Below are positions 1 through 9,900 of a DNA stretch of 64,000 nucleotides, in pieces. The notes beneath the pieces were generated by a model, which was not told where the DNA came from, made no database searches, and saw nothing but the letters and a program-made list of their open reading frames with translations. This stretch comes from Ascoidea rubescens DSM 1968 (Eukaryota; Ascomycota; Saccharomycetes; Ascoideales; Ascoideaceae). The stretch covers positions 248,001 to 312,000 of the forward strand of contig NW_017962923.1 of the NCBI RefSeq assembly GCF_001661345.1, written 5' to 3'. How positions within the stretch are numbered: the stretch's first letter is position 1; each line of letters starts with the position of its first letter. Both the position numbers and the translations under genes were made by a program.

Positions 1-1459
1 AACTAGGAATACCAAATCTATTTGTTTTTGATAAAATTCTGAAACAATCACCGGAGACAGACAAACCATAGATAACACGAGTAGCAATATAAAAACTATT
101 GATTGCACCAGAAAGCGCAAATACTAGGATGCATGCGTTAAATATACTTGATAAAATTGGAATTGAAGCATTTTTTATTGCTACAATAACAGGACTGGAG
201 AACGGATTTTGGTTTATTAGTTGTTGATCATCAAAGGCAACGCAAATTCCAATCATTGTAATAAACGAAATATACACTAAAAGTAAAGGATAAACAATGA
301 ATTTTCTTGCTTTTGGTATAGTTGCTCTAGGATGAACAGATTCAGCTGCTGTGACAACAAAAGTTTCAACACCTAAGTAAGAATAGCAGGCAGTGACCAA
401 AACAGATAAAAAGGACACAAGTTTGCCCACGTTTCCATCAACAGATTCGGAGTATGGAGCAAAAGGACCAGGATCTTTCCAGTATCTAAAACCAATTCTA
501 TCATGATTGGGGCCACCTCCTAACATTAATATGAATAATAAGATCACAACACCAATCATGATTATTAATTTGAAAGAAATGAAGAAAATCGAAAGAATGG
601 CGAATTTGCCTACTCTGACAGTATTAATAAGAATAACAACTACTGAGAAAATAGTGACCCAGACAGCAGGATTAACAGTGTCTCTATCAACCCAATATTG
701 AACAACCAAAGCACCAGCAGTTAATTGGTTCGGACCAGTAATTAAGTTTACAAACAAATAACAATATCCCAAGGCAAAACCAATTGAGGGATCAAGATAT
801 CTTGAAGTATAGCCGGAATAAGCGTTTGGAATTGGAATATAGGACATCATTTCACAATAAGAATTTAATAGTTGTAAGGCGACAAAACCCATGACAATAT
901 AAGCAATTAATAAAGAAATAGGGCCTGCAATGTGAAGAGTTTTAGCGGTACCAATTAGCAAACCTGTACCAAAAACTATGGTTAAAGTTATTGCAGAGAT
1001 ATCTATGGCTGTCAATGAATGAATAAGTCGATGACCGGGAGTAACGGCGAGAGGTTGGGGAGATTGAACTTGATGTAGTTCATAAGAGACTTGACGATAT
1101 ATGGTCGAGGAAGTACTTGAACTGTTCATTGAAGCATTATCGATATTATTGCTGTCGATATTATTGGTATTTGTATGATTAATGTCAGAAAGTTTATCAT
1201 TATCGATATTTGAGGATTGAATATAATCAGTATGAACAGAATCATTTTCTGAATAGTTCTCTATGTCCATTGATTTTGAGAAGCCAACAAAAGAATTTCT
1301 TCTTTTCATTTTTAGGCCAATATCTTTCTCCTCATCATCAGTATTAGTGTCTGTTGTTTTCTTTGTGTAATTATGAGAAGAAGAGGACTCAAGATCGCTA
1401 AATTGCGGGTTGTTTGAATAAGGGTAGTTGTTATCGCTATTTGAATATAAGTAAGTCAT
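1..1459 (-). CDS. DIP5-like amino-acid permease, C-terminus cut by window edge
   Basis: This is a plasma-membrane amino-acid/proton symporter of the yeast amino-acid permease (APC) family. The reverse strand is open from an ATG at 1459 to the window edge, about 486 codons. The first ~125 residues are a polar Ser/Asn/Asp-rich cytoplasmic tail, and hydrophobic segments follow. The segment LMLGGGPNHDRIGFRYW, followed by DPGPFAPYSES, is characteristic of the Dip5 (acidic amino-acid) branch as I know it. The first helix reads IVFGTGLLIGTAKTL, matching the family GTGLF/LIG signature. Its neighbour at 3587-5455 is a close paralogue on the same strand, so the pair looks like a tandem duplication. The missing part would hold roughly the last four membrane helices. 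Substrate is inferred from family resemblance only. Confidence 0.9.
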   Translation of the reverse strand, partial: MTYLYSNSDNNYPYSNNPQFSDLESSSSHNYTKKTTDTNTDDEEKDIGLKMKRRNSFVGFSKSMDIENYSENDSVHTDYIQSSNIDNDKLSDINHTNTNNIDSNNIDNASMNSSSTSSTIYRQVSYELHQVQSPQPLAVTPGHRLIHSLTAIDISAITLTIVFGTGLLIGTAKTLHIAGPISLLIAYIVMGFVALQLLNSYCEMMSYIPIPNAYSGYTSRYLDPSIGFALGYCYLFVNLITGPNQLTAGALVVQYWVDRDTVNPAVWVTIFSVVVILINTVRVGKFAILSIFFISFKLIIMIGVVILLFILMLGGGPNHDRIGFRYWKDPGPFAPYSESVDGNVGKLVSFLSVLVTACYSYLGVETFVVTAAESVHPRATIPKARKFIVYPLLLVYISFITMIGICVAFDDQQLINQNPFSSPVIVAIKNASIPILSSIFNACILVFALSGAINSFYIATRVIYGLSVSGDCFRILSKTNRFGIPS

Positions 1460-3586
1460 ATTGAAGAGGTGAAGCTGTTTCTAGAAACAAAAAATGAGAC
1501 AGAAAAAAATATGAAAAAAAATGGAAGGAAAAGGAAGATAAAGAAGTTCAAAAGTTCATGATTTTATAGCAGATAGTAAAAAAAGACAACAAAATTATTC
1601 AGATAGAGTAGTAGAGTCATGATCTGATTAATTATTTTGATATTTGAGAAATTTAGTGAGACGATTTTAGTTTTTTTGTCTTACCATATCAGCAAGAATA
1701 TCAAGTTGGAAGGACTCAGTGCAGTCTAGCAGAGTAGCGTTCGAAGTCTCGCATGAATATACAGAAAGCTTTTGAAGCCAAGAAAAGTATCCAACGGTGC
1801 GCACTGCAACGTATGATGAATGCATGATACATACAGCACAGACACTGGAACTGCGCTAGCCAACAGTTCCGTCGACAGCCGAGAGTTGAAAAAGCAATCA
1901 GATACGCGCTGAGACCAAGACCCGAAGAGCTGGTGCCATGTGGAAGGGGTCAACTTTCCGAGTTGGCCCAGCTCGTCCGTGCCCAGCTCGGCCATGAGCC
2001 GCAGATGCCTCGAGCCGAAGCCGCTGCGTGTGCTTCTCGCGGGACGCCCGGTCGCTCGGTCTTCTGCCTGAGGTGCCAGCAGTCACTGCTCTGTCTCCTT
2101 CCTGAAAGTTCTTCCAGGATAATTTGTTGGTCGGCGGTGACTGTAATGCCGGAAATTTTAGTGGTTTTCAGCGTTTTTGGCGTACTGTAGATGGTTTCTT
2201 ATTCACGCCCTTACTTTGCAGCTTTCGCCATTTTCAAGCCTCATCGTTAAAATCATCTCCTAGAATTTTATGCCACTTCTTGAACCAACTCTAGATTCTC
2301 CCTGATTTCGATTTTTCCATTATTGTGTTTTTCTTTTCGCTTTTTCGCCATCTAGGTATGCTTGTTTTTGGGCGGCAGTGTTATTTTTCCACCAATGCCA
2401 ATTTTCCGAGTTTTCTGAGTTCCAGAAAACCGCACCATGCCTAGCAAAAATGCAGTTAATAAACTTGCCATTTCTTTTCTATTCCTGGACTTGCGATGAT
2501 TCAACAGGAGCAAAATCATCACCAGCATTTAATTTAACTTGCCCATAACCATCAACATGCCTTTTTGTTTATGCCAAACGTTATGAGCTCTAGTGCATTA
2601 GATAAAGAAACAAGGCTTTTATTAAAGGGAAATTTGGATAGAAAGAAATCAGCCCAAACCTACCAAAGGATAACGAATGTAGTGTCAATGCAATGTATAT
2701 TAAGATATTTAATCATTAAAACCAAAGATAGATCTATTATTCGAAGGCGTTCTAAAAAAGGATTTTAAAAATTCAAACTATATCTATTGTATTTATAATA
2801 TTTACTGCATCCACTTGTTTTTCCTCACCTATATACTGAATATTTTTGTATATTTTAATCAGTCTCTTCTTGTGGTTATTGTATGATTTCAAAAAAATTT
2901 AATAATAACCAAACGAAATAGCAGCTCTCTATTGAAGGGTAATGCGACTCCAAGATCATATATGAATCCAAAGATATATCAGCATGCCAAACCTCATAGA
3001 GTCTATGGCTCACAAACTTTTTCTAATTGTAAATTCAGAACTATATTTTTAAAATTAATAATCGCGATATTTAAACATTTGTCCAGACCCAATATTTTAT
3101 AGCCTTATTTTGCAATCTTATGCTTTCATTATCTGAAAACGGCATCAAACCTAATCTTAAATGTCAAAATATTCAAGATAAAAAGTGGTATACCTGCATT
3201 ACTAACAACTGTTTTTTTTCTTTCTTTTTTTGATCTGCGACGTATAAATTCCATATCTTTCTTGTGAATCGAAATTAGTTTTTTTTTCAACAATAAACCA
3301 CATAATAGAGTGAAGCAACACGGCAACAATCCATCCAATTGAGCCTATCTATACTGTTTGATTATCTGTTTTTCATTCTTTTCATTCTTTTCATTCTTTT
3401 CATTCTTTTCATTCTTTTCATTCTTTTCATTCGTTTAAAACTTTATTTTTCCCAATCTTTGTTTTAGAGATTTTTGAAAATTCATGATAAAACTGATCTT
3501 ATTTTTTTTATGATACACATATTATACCTTTCTTTTCATTTCTTTTCATTTCTTTTTCTTTAATTGAGATAAAATCGCTTATAAAA
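1460..3586. other. Intergenic region between the two permeases
   Basis: About 2.1 kb with no gene I can support. It should hold the promoter of the left permease, on its right side, and the 3' flank of the second permease. A GC-rich stretch at about 1700-2110 (one 60-base line, 1981-2040, is 42/60 G+C by hand count) stands out from AT-rich DNA on both sides. Short ORFs here mostly start at TTG or show no recognisable protein. A 9-bp tandem repeat lies at 3370-3432. Confidence 0.6.
3370..3432. repeat. Minisatellite with 9-bp unit (CATTCTTTT)
   Basis: Six perfect copies of CATTCTTTT begin at 3374, 3383, 3392, 3401, 3410 and 3419, with partial copies on either side. The array is about 150 bp beyond the stop codon of the permease at 3587-5455, in non-coding DNA. 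Related TTTCATTTC repeats recur at about 3530-3560. Confidence 0.9.
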
Positions 3587-5455
3587 CTATTCATTTAATA
3601 ATCTCGATAATCTTCTTTTAAACATTTCAAATCTACTTGATGGCTTACTTTCTTGGATTTCTCTTTTTTTCTGCATTTCTTTTAAATACGCCTCTTCTTC
3701 AGCATCAACATAATCTTTATAATAATATAGATCTGCTTCTATTGGTTCAACAAATGATGTTGAAAACTTCAATTTATGGACAAGACATATTAACAAAAAA
3801 ACAGGAATACCAATATAACCTGTTATAAACGACGTATAATCAAATCCATTAGCGGTGTCAATGAAAACAGTGAATTTTGTTATAAAAGTGACAATGATGC
3901 AAATTATAAATGCAACCCAAGTTGTATATGGTGATCCTGGTGCATGATAACAAAACTCGGATTCCCTATCAAAGGCTTGTACTTTACAAGCTTTGATGAA
4001 AAAAATATGAGTTAATAAAATACAATCCCATAGGATTAATCCAAAAGAAGCAGAAGCATCAACAAAATATGAAAAAATTTGTGTTGATTCCTTTCCAATA
4101 TTGGTATAAGCAAGTAAATTGAAACAAGAAATTGTTATTAAACTATAAATTGGAATACCATGTTTATTAGTCTTTGAAAATAATTCAAAAGTATCCCCGG
4201 AGACAGATAGGCCATAAAGAATACGAGCTCCCATATAGCAAGATGCATTGGCGGCAGAAATGACAAAAACAAGTATGCAGCCGTTGAATATATGAGGCAA
4301 AATAGGAATTGAGGCATTTTTTATAGCAACCACTATAGGGCTGGAATAGGGTTTTTCATTGACGAGTTTTGGATCATTGTAAGGAATACATAACCCAATC
4401 AACAAGATGATAGAAAAATAGAAAAAAAACAATGGATAAGCTATTAGTTTTTTTGCTTTAGGAATGCTGACTCTTGGATAAACTACTTCACCAATTGTGA
4501 CTACAAAAGTCTCAGCACCAAGATAGGAATAACAAGCATTGACTAGAACTGATAAAAAGGAGGTGAAGTTACCAAGAGAGCCATCTATTGATTCTGAATA
4601 TGGAGCAAAAGCACCGGGGTTTTTCCAGTATCTGAAACCGATTCTATCATTATTTGGCTGACCCCCAAGCATTAAAACAAATAAAAAGCAGAGGAAACCC
4701 AGGAGGACAAGAAATTTGAACAAGATGATAATGGTTGAATAGATAGCAAAATTTCCTATTCTAACAGTACTTACAAAGGAAACAATTAGAAAAAAAATTG
4801 TTATCCAAACAGCAGGGTTAATGGTGTCTCTATCTATCCAATTTTGAATAACTACAGCACCAGCAGTTAATTGATTTGGAGTTATAATTAAATTGCTAAT
4901 TAAATAACAATAGCCGAGAGAAAACCCGATTGAAGGATGAAGATACCTTGAGGCATAGCCGGAATAAGCATTAGGAATTGGAATATAGGTTGCCATTTCA
5001 CATAGAGAGTTCATTACTTCGTTGGTTACAAAGCCCATAACAATAAAGGCAATTAATAATGAAGCTGGACCTGCAGTATGTAAAGATCTAGATGTACCAA
5101 TCAACAAACCAGTTCCAAATATTACACATAGGGATATTGCAGCTATATGAACAGCTCTCAAGCTATGGTAAAGTTTATGACCTTCAGTAACAGCCAAAGG
5201 TTGTGGAGACTGGATTTGATGAAGCTCGTATGAAATCTGGCGGTAGACAGTTGATGAAGTGCCGTCGGTGGCGGAGGTACTTATTGAGATATTGCCATCG
5301 GATTGAGTATGAAGATGGGAGTTGAAAAAAACATCATTTTGCGACCATCTTGTGAAATTATCATCAAATGTTCTAATTTCACCAACATTCATGAAGGAGC
5401 TTCCTGTTGGTAGCTCATTACTGTGATTGAATCTATTTTCAGTATTCTGGTCCAT
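3587..5455 (-). CDS. DIP5-like amino-acid permease (622 aa)
   Basis: This is a complete APC-family amino-acid permease, probably importing acidic or related amino acids at the plasma membrane. After a ~95-residue polar N-terminal tail come about 12 hydrophobic segments. The first is CVIFGTGLLIGTSRSL, then PNAYSGYASRYLHPSIGF, LMLGGQPNNDRIGFRYW and the Dip5-like continuation NPGAFAPYSES. A basic C-terminal tail (KRREI.., FKRRLSRLL) follows the last helix. Family members usually have about 600 residues, so this one appears full length. The N-terminal tail lines up with the left paralogue (YRQISYELHQIQSPQPLAVT against YRQVSYELHQVQSPQPLAVT), which is stronger similarity than such tails normally keep and supports a recent tandem duplication. 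Most family members begin the first helix with GGxIGTGLF; here the Gly pair is replaced (CVIFGTGLL). Confidence 0.93.
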   Translation of the reverse strand: MDQNTENRFNHSNELPTGSSFMNVGEIRTFDDNFTRWSQNDVFFNSHLHTQSDGNISISTSATDGTSSTVYRQISYELHQIQSPQPLAVTEGHKLYHSLRAVHIAAISLCVIFGTGLLIGTSRSLHTAGPASLLIAFIVMGFVTNEVMNSLCEMATYIPIPNAYSGYASRYLHPSIGFSLGYCYLISNLIITPNQLTAGAVVIQNWIDRDTINPAVWITIFFLIVSFVSTVRIGNFAIYSTIIILFKFLVLLGFLCFLFVLMLGGQPNNDRIGFRYWKNPGAFAPYSESIDGSLGNFTSFLSVLVNACYSYLGAETFVVTIGEVVYPRVSIPKAKKLIAYPLFFFYFSIILLIGLCIPYNDPKLVNEKPYSSPIVVAIKNASIPILPHIFNGCILVFVISAANASCYMGARILYGLSVSGDTFELFSKTNKHGIPIYSLITISCFNLLAYTNIGKESTQIFSYFVDASASFGLILWDCILLTHIFFIKACKVQAFDRESEFCYHAPGSPYTTWVAFIICIIVTFITKFTVFIDTANGFDYTSFITGYIGIPVFLLICLVHKLKFSTSFVEPIEADLYYYKDYVDAEEEAYLKEMQKKREIQESKPSSRFEMFKRRLSRLLNE

Positions 5456-6589
5456 GGCGGCTGATAGTTAGGAACAGTTGCTAGAGTTTTTTTAATTTTT
5501 GTGTTTTAAATGTTCTATTTTTGCTTCTCTTCAAAAAAAAAGTATAATGAAATTAATGATCATCATGGGTAGCTTAAGATTAATAGAAAGGGCTACTTAT
5601 TTATTTGACAAGATTGCGGTATGATATATTATGCTAGTTGTCTATGAGAGTGTTACAGGCATTTTATACAGCTGAAAACCATAAAAAAATGTGAAATTCG
5701 ATTCCAACTTAGAATTGGAAAATGTTTCACAAAATGTGTTATTTTTTTCTTTTTTCTAGGCACGCGATTGGTCTGGCCGAAACATTTGGGGTCTTCAGGG
5801 CTTTTCAGAGTGGGAGAAAACAAGCAGCAGTAATGGGAAAACCGAAAAAAGCTGGGCTGGAGGAAGAAGCTGCCCCTTGCAGCTTTGGCGTTGGGGTTTA
5901 CCATCTATTCTGATTTGGGTCTGGACGACAATCAGCTGTAGTAGCTGTATTGCCTTTATTTCTTCAGACTATAAATAAACGATGGCAGTGGTTTGCTAAA
6001 ATAGTAGGTTTCAATCTCAACACCAAATCCTCAGTTCTTCGTCCATGGAGATCTCTTTTCCCCATCTGGAGGGAACAAAGCATTCCCACAAAGATAAGCA
6101 ACAGCCATTACCAAAGAGCCAGGCTTTTCTCCCTACGAAAAACCTACAGAGATACGCATTCATGCCTAACCCAAAGTATGACAAATTCCACACAGCTACT
6201 TTGTTCGAAACGCATCCACCCAAAGGGGAGTGCTCCACTGAAATAATATCCACAAGCAGCAGGCTCTGCAGCTATCCGCGCTTACAGGCTGTCTAGGCAT
6301 GTGCCTGCGCTCGTAATGCAGCGCTGTTAATGCCAATGGCTCTTTTTGCCGGCTCGTTCTTGCGAGCCAATGGCCGTTTGCCCCAGAACAATGTTGCGAA
6401 TTGATTGGGGCCGAGAAATAGCCGGCACACCGGTACACAGTCGGGACGCGCGTAAACCTGGCTTTTCTTGCTGGCAGTTTCAGCGCCCACTGAGTGTTCA
6501 GCGTGTAAGTCTTGGTCCTAGAAATATTCATGTGACTATCTTGATTGTGGTGTTCCTAGCTCCTGTTTTGATCTGCTTTCCTCGAGAGG

Positions 6590-6595
6590 CACGTG
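6590..6595. promoter_or_regulatory. CACGTG E-box (Cbf1/Pho4-type site)
   Basis: A perfect palindromic CACGTG in the context GGCACGTGCAATG, about 390 bp upstream of the PPR1-like start. Cbf1 and Pho4 bind this core in yeasts. It is one of seven such sites seen in intergenic DNA of this window. Confidence 0.4.
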
Positions 6596-6872
6596 CAATG
6601 CCTGACGCTGGCAGACTTCCGGCGCTCCTCTAGGCCGGATCGGCGTGATAAAGGCCAAATAAATCTTACACCGGTCTGATATCATTTCCTTACCTGAAAA
6701 GTTTTATTTTTTGTCCCCTTTGACATTACACCATTATAAATATAATAACTATCATAAATATCATAAGCATAACCTTTTATTTTGTTCACTCTAATTTTAT
6801 TTGGGTGATATTGACTTAGGCTTGACCTTCAATTAGAATACACTATTGTTATTCTCTAGTAATTACAATGCA

Positions 6873-6880
6873 TATATAAA
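6873..6880 (+). promoter_or_regulatory. Candidate TATA box of the PPR1-like gene
   Basis: TATATAAA lies 103 bp before the chosen ATG at 6983, a usual distance for a yeast TATA element. Nothing else in the last 150 bp matches as well. Confidence 0.45.
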
Positions 6881-6982
6881 AACTCTTTTTAACTAAAGAC
6901 TAATGCTTATCTAGGTTTTGTTCATTTCTTATTGTTGGAATTTTTTAAAAAAACTAGATATTCTTTGCTGATCATATATAAC

Positions 6983-9900
6983 ATGTCTGCAAAAAAACGG
7001 AAATTGAGCACTCCAAAATTATCAAAGAAAAAGACACTTGATCAAAAATTTCAAACTGGCGTCTCTTCATCTGATTCAACTCCAAATGCCAATACTCAAC
7101 CTTCTCTGTCAAGTTCCAATGTCAATGCATTGTCCAGTACAAGACCCTCATCAACTATACTAGCCATTTCACGTTCAATTGCTGCATGTCAAAGATGTCG
7201 GTTAAAAAAAACAAAATGCGATCAAAAATTTCCAAATTGTTCAAAATGTGAAAAGGCTCAAGTTGAATGTGTTGGTTTAGATCCTGCCACCGGTAGACTG
7301 GTTCCAAGATCTTATATAACCCATTTAGAAGATAGAATTAATCTATTAAATTCTATCATACTAAAACTTGGTTTAAATCCCAATGATTTTAAATCACAAG
7401 ATGATTTATTAAATATAAATCCTTCAATAAATATTCATAATAATCAAAATACGGAAACTCAAATTTTATTCTCAAATTTAATTAATCATGCCAATATTCC
7501 CTTAGAATCAACATCTCAATCTCAATCTCAACCCAAACCCAAACCCAAATCCAAACCCAAATCACTTGAAGAAAATTCTCAAAACTCAAGAGTGAACTCA
7601 TCATCATCATCATCATCATCATCTTCTTCTTCTTCTTCTTCTTCTTCTTCTTCTCCTTCTCCTTCTTTATCATCGTCACCTCCTACTAAACCTAATAAAA
7701 TTTATTTTTCAAAATTAATGGAAGCAGCTGTTAAAATCAATGATTTGTCAACCGCTAAAATTAATACTAAATATAATAATCTCTACCCTCCTCAATCATC
7801 TTTATTACCAAGCAAAAAAATTGCAAATTTTTTTCTATCCTTATATTTTTCTCAATCAAATCCTCAATTGCCTATTCTTCATAGAGAATCCTTTTTAAAT
7901 CTTATGTATAAACCCATTTATGGAAAATTTAATTCAACTGTTTCCCTAGCAAATAATTACACCAAAATAACTAACACTCACGATATCATCGATTTTACTG
8001 ATAATAACGAAAATTTCGATTTTAATATCAAAAATAATAATGAATCAAACTATTTCAATTATATCATAAACCAAATTTCCGTTGATAAAAATGAGATTTA
8101 TCATTTTCTTGATCAGCTTCTAACTGACCCACAATCTATCAAACTTGATACAACCCCCAAACTTGATAATATCCCTTATTATATTATTTTTTACAATTCT
8201 TTAAAAAACAAAATTTATCAAAAATATATGAAAATTCCCCTAGAAAAAAGATCGTTGAATCAATTTTATAAAAACGAAAATGAAAAAAAAGATCACATTT
8301 TAAAATTAAAAAAACAACTTGATCCTATAAAGATATCCCTGTCAATTGTCATTCCAAAAAAATACTACATCAATTTGTATTTTCTAAACATTATATTTGC
8401 TATTGCAACCTCAATTATTAACCTAGACAATGATCAACAGACAATCTTGTCTGAAGGTTTTAAGATCTCCTCTGAAAAGTTTTTAGATCAAGTTTATCTA
8501 TCTTCTGATAATTTACAATCTTTACAAGCTGTTTTATTATCTACTTTATATTCATTGATGAGACCATCTACTCCTGGTGTATGGTATAACTTAGGCAATG
8601 CTTTAAGGGTATCTGTCGACCTTGCTTTGCAATCTGATAGTCAGAACAGCAAAGTCCAATACGATTCATTTACTAAAGACTTGCGACGAAGACTTTTTTG
8701 GTGTACCTATTCTTTGGATAGACAGATTTGCTTTTATCTTGATCGACCTGTTGGAATTCCTGAAGAAAACATAACTTCTTTGTTTCCATCAGAACTAGAT
8801 GATTCCTTGATTTGTGAAAATGATTTAGAAACTAGAGATTATTCTAAAAACATAAATTTATTTAGTTTTACAAGTGGAATGCCCAGCTATAAAGTAATCT
8901 CTTTAGCTTTTTTTAGAATTCGAAGAATTCAATCTGAAGTTTTGAAATTTCTTTACATTTCTCATAATGAACTTGGTTCTTATGATAATTACTATCAAGG
9001 TCTTTTTATTAACACTATTCTAGATTATTATTATCCAAAAAAGATTTTAAATATTGGTGCAAATCACAATTTTAATTTTACTTATTCTAATTCCGATTTA
9101 TGTTTTGATCCAATTCGTTTTCATAATAAACCTAACCAAAAAACAATCATTCCCGAAATACCTATTTACCGTATAAAAAAATACTTATCTTTAAAATTAA
9201 ACAGTTGGAAAGCTTCCATTCCCAAAACAATAAAGAAAATGAATTGCAATTTTAACAGCGAATTTTTTAGTCTAAATTATTATCATACAAAGCTAAATAT
9301 ATTCTGTTTATCTCCTAAAAACCTAAACTTGATTCAACTTGACTATCTAGTGATAATCGATTCATCAAAAGAAATAATCAACACTTATTTCAAATTGTAT
9401 TTAAAGAAAATGATGAATTATACATGGGCAGCCGTCCAGAACCTATTTTCTGCTGGAATTGGTTACCTTTACTCAGTTTATAGTTATGATTGTGATTATG
9501 ATTATAAAGATCTCTCAAAAGATATCTATCAAAAAGAACAGGCTTTATTTTCGAATCAAATGGAATTTGTTGACTACATCGAGTTTCTTAAAAACGACTT
9601 GGAAAAACTACTAGATAGCAGATTAGAAAAAAGCAGAAAAAAACTAAAAGCTAAAAATAAGCACACAAATTCCGGAACCGATGAAATCACCGCAGAATTT
9701 AATATATCTGCAAAACCAGATAATTTATTTAAAAATGAATCTTTAAACTCTTTCTTGAAGTATACTCAGGTTTGTTTATTCATTTTAGATTTGTTAAAAA
9801 GCTCATGTGAAGCCGCCAATAATTGTTTGAACATTTTTAGAACATTAAAAAAAGTAATTTTAAAATTGAATTACAATTTTGTTGTAAATAACCCCGAGAC

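Larger units (their letters stand above)
5456..6982. other. Intergenic region between permease and PPR1-like gene
   Basis: About 1.5 kb of divergent promoter DNA. It has a GC-rich patch at 5760-5900 and another at 6240-6640, inside AT-rich flanks. ORFs of 60-110 codons on both strands in the GC-rich patches overlap each other in several frames and resemble nothing I know. A CACGTG site (6590-6595) and a TATA box (6873-6880) are listed separately. Confidence 0.55.

Noticed and set aside
1735-1760. GTTCGAAG resembling a tRNA T-loop (also TTGTTCGAAA near 6200)
   Set aside because: The flanking bases do not pair to form a T-stem, and no acceptor, D or anticodon arms can be drawn nearby. No tRNA was found anywhere in the window.
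2571-2768. A 65-codon plus-strand ORF (MPNVMSSSALDK...)
   Set aside because: It has an ATG but no recognisable domain and no neighbouring promoter or splice signals, and it lies in a 2-kb gap where ORFs of this size are expected by chance. Its C-terminal IRRRSKK also occurs in a minus-strand frame near 3230, but flanking bases are not related beyond that.
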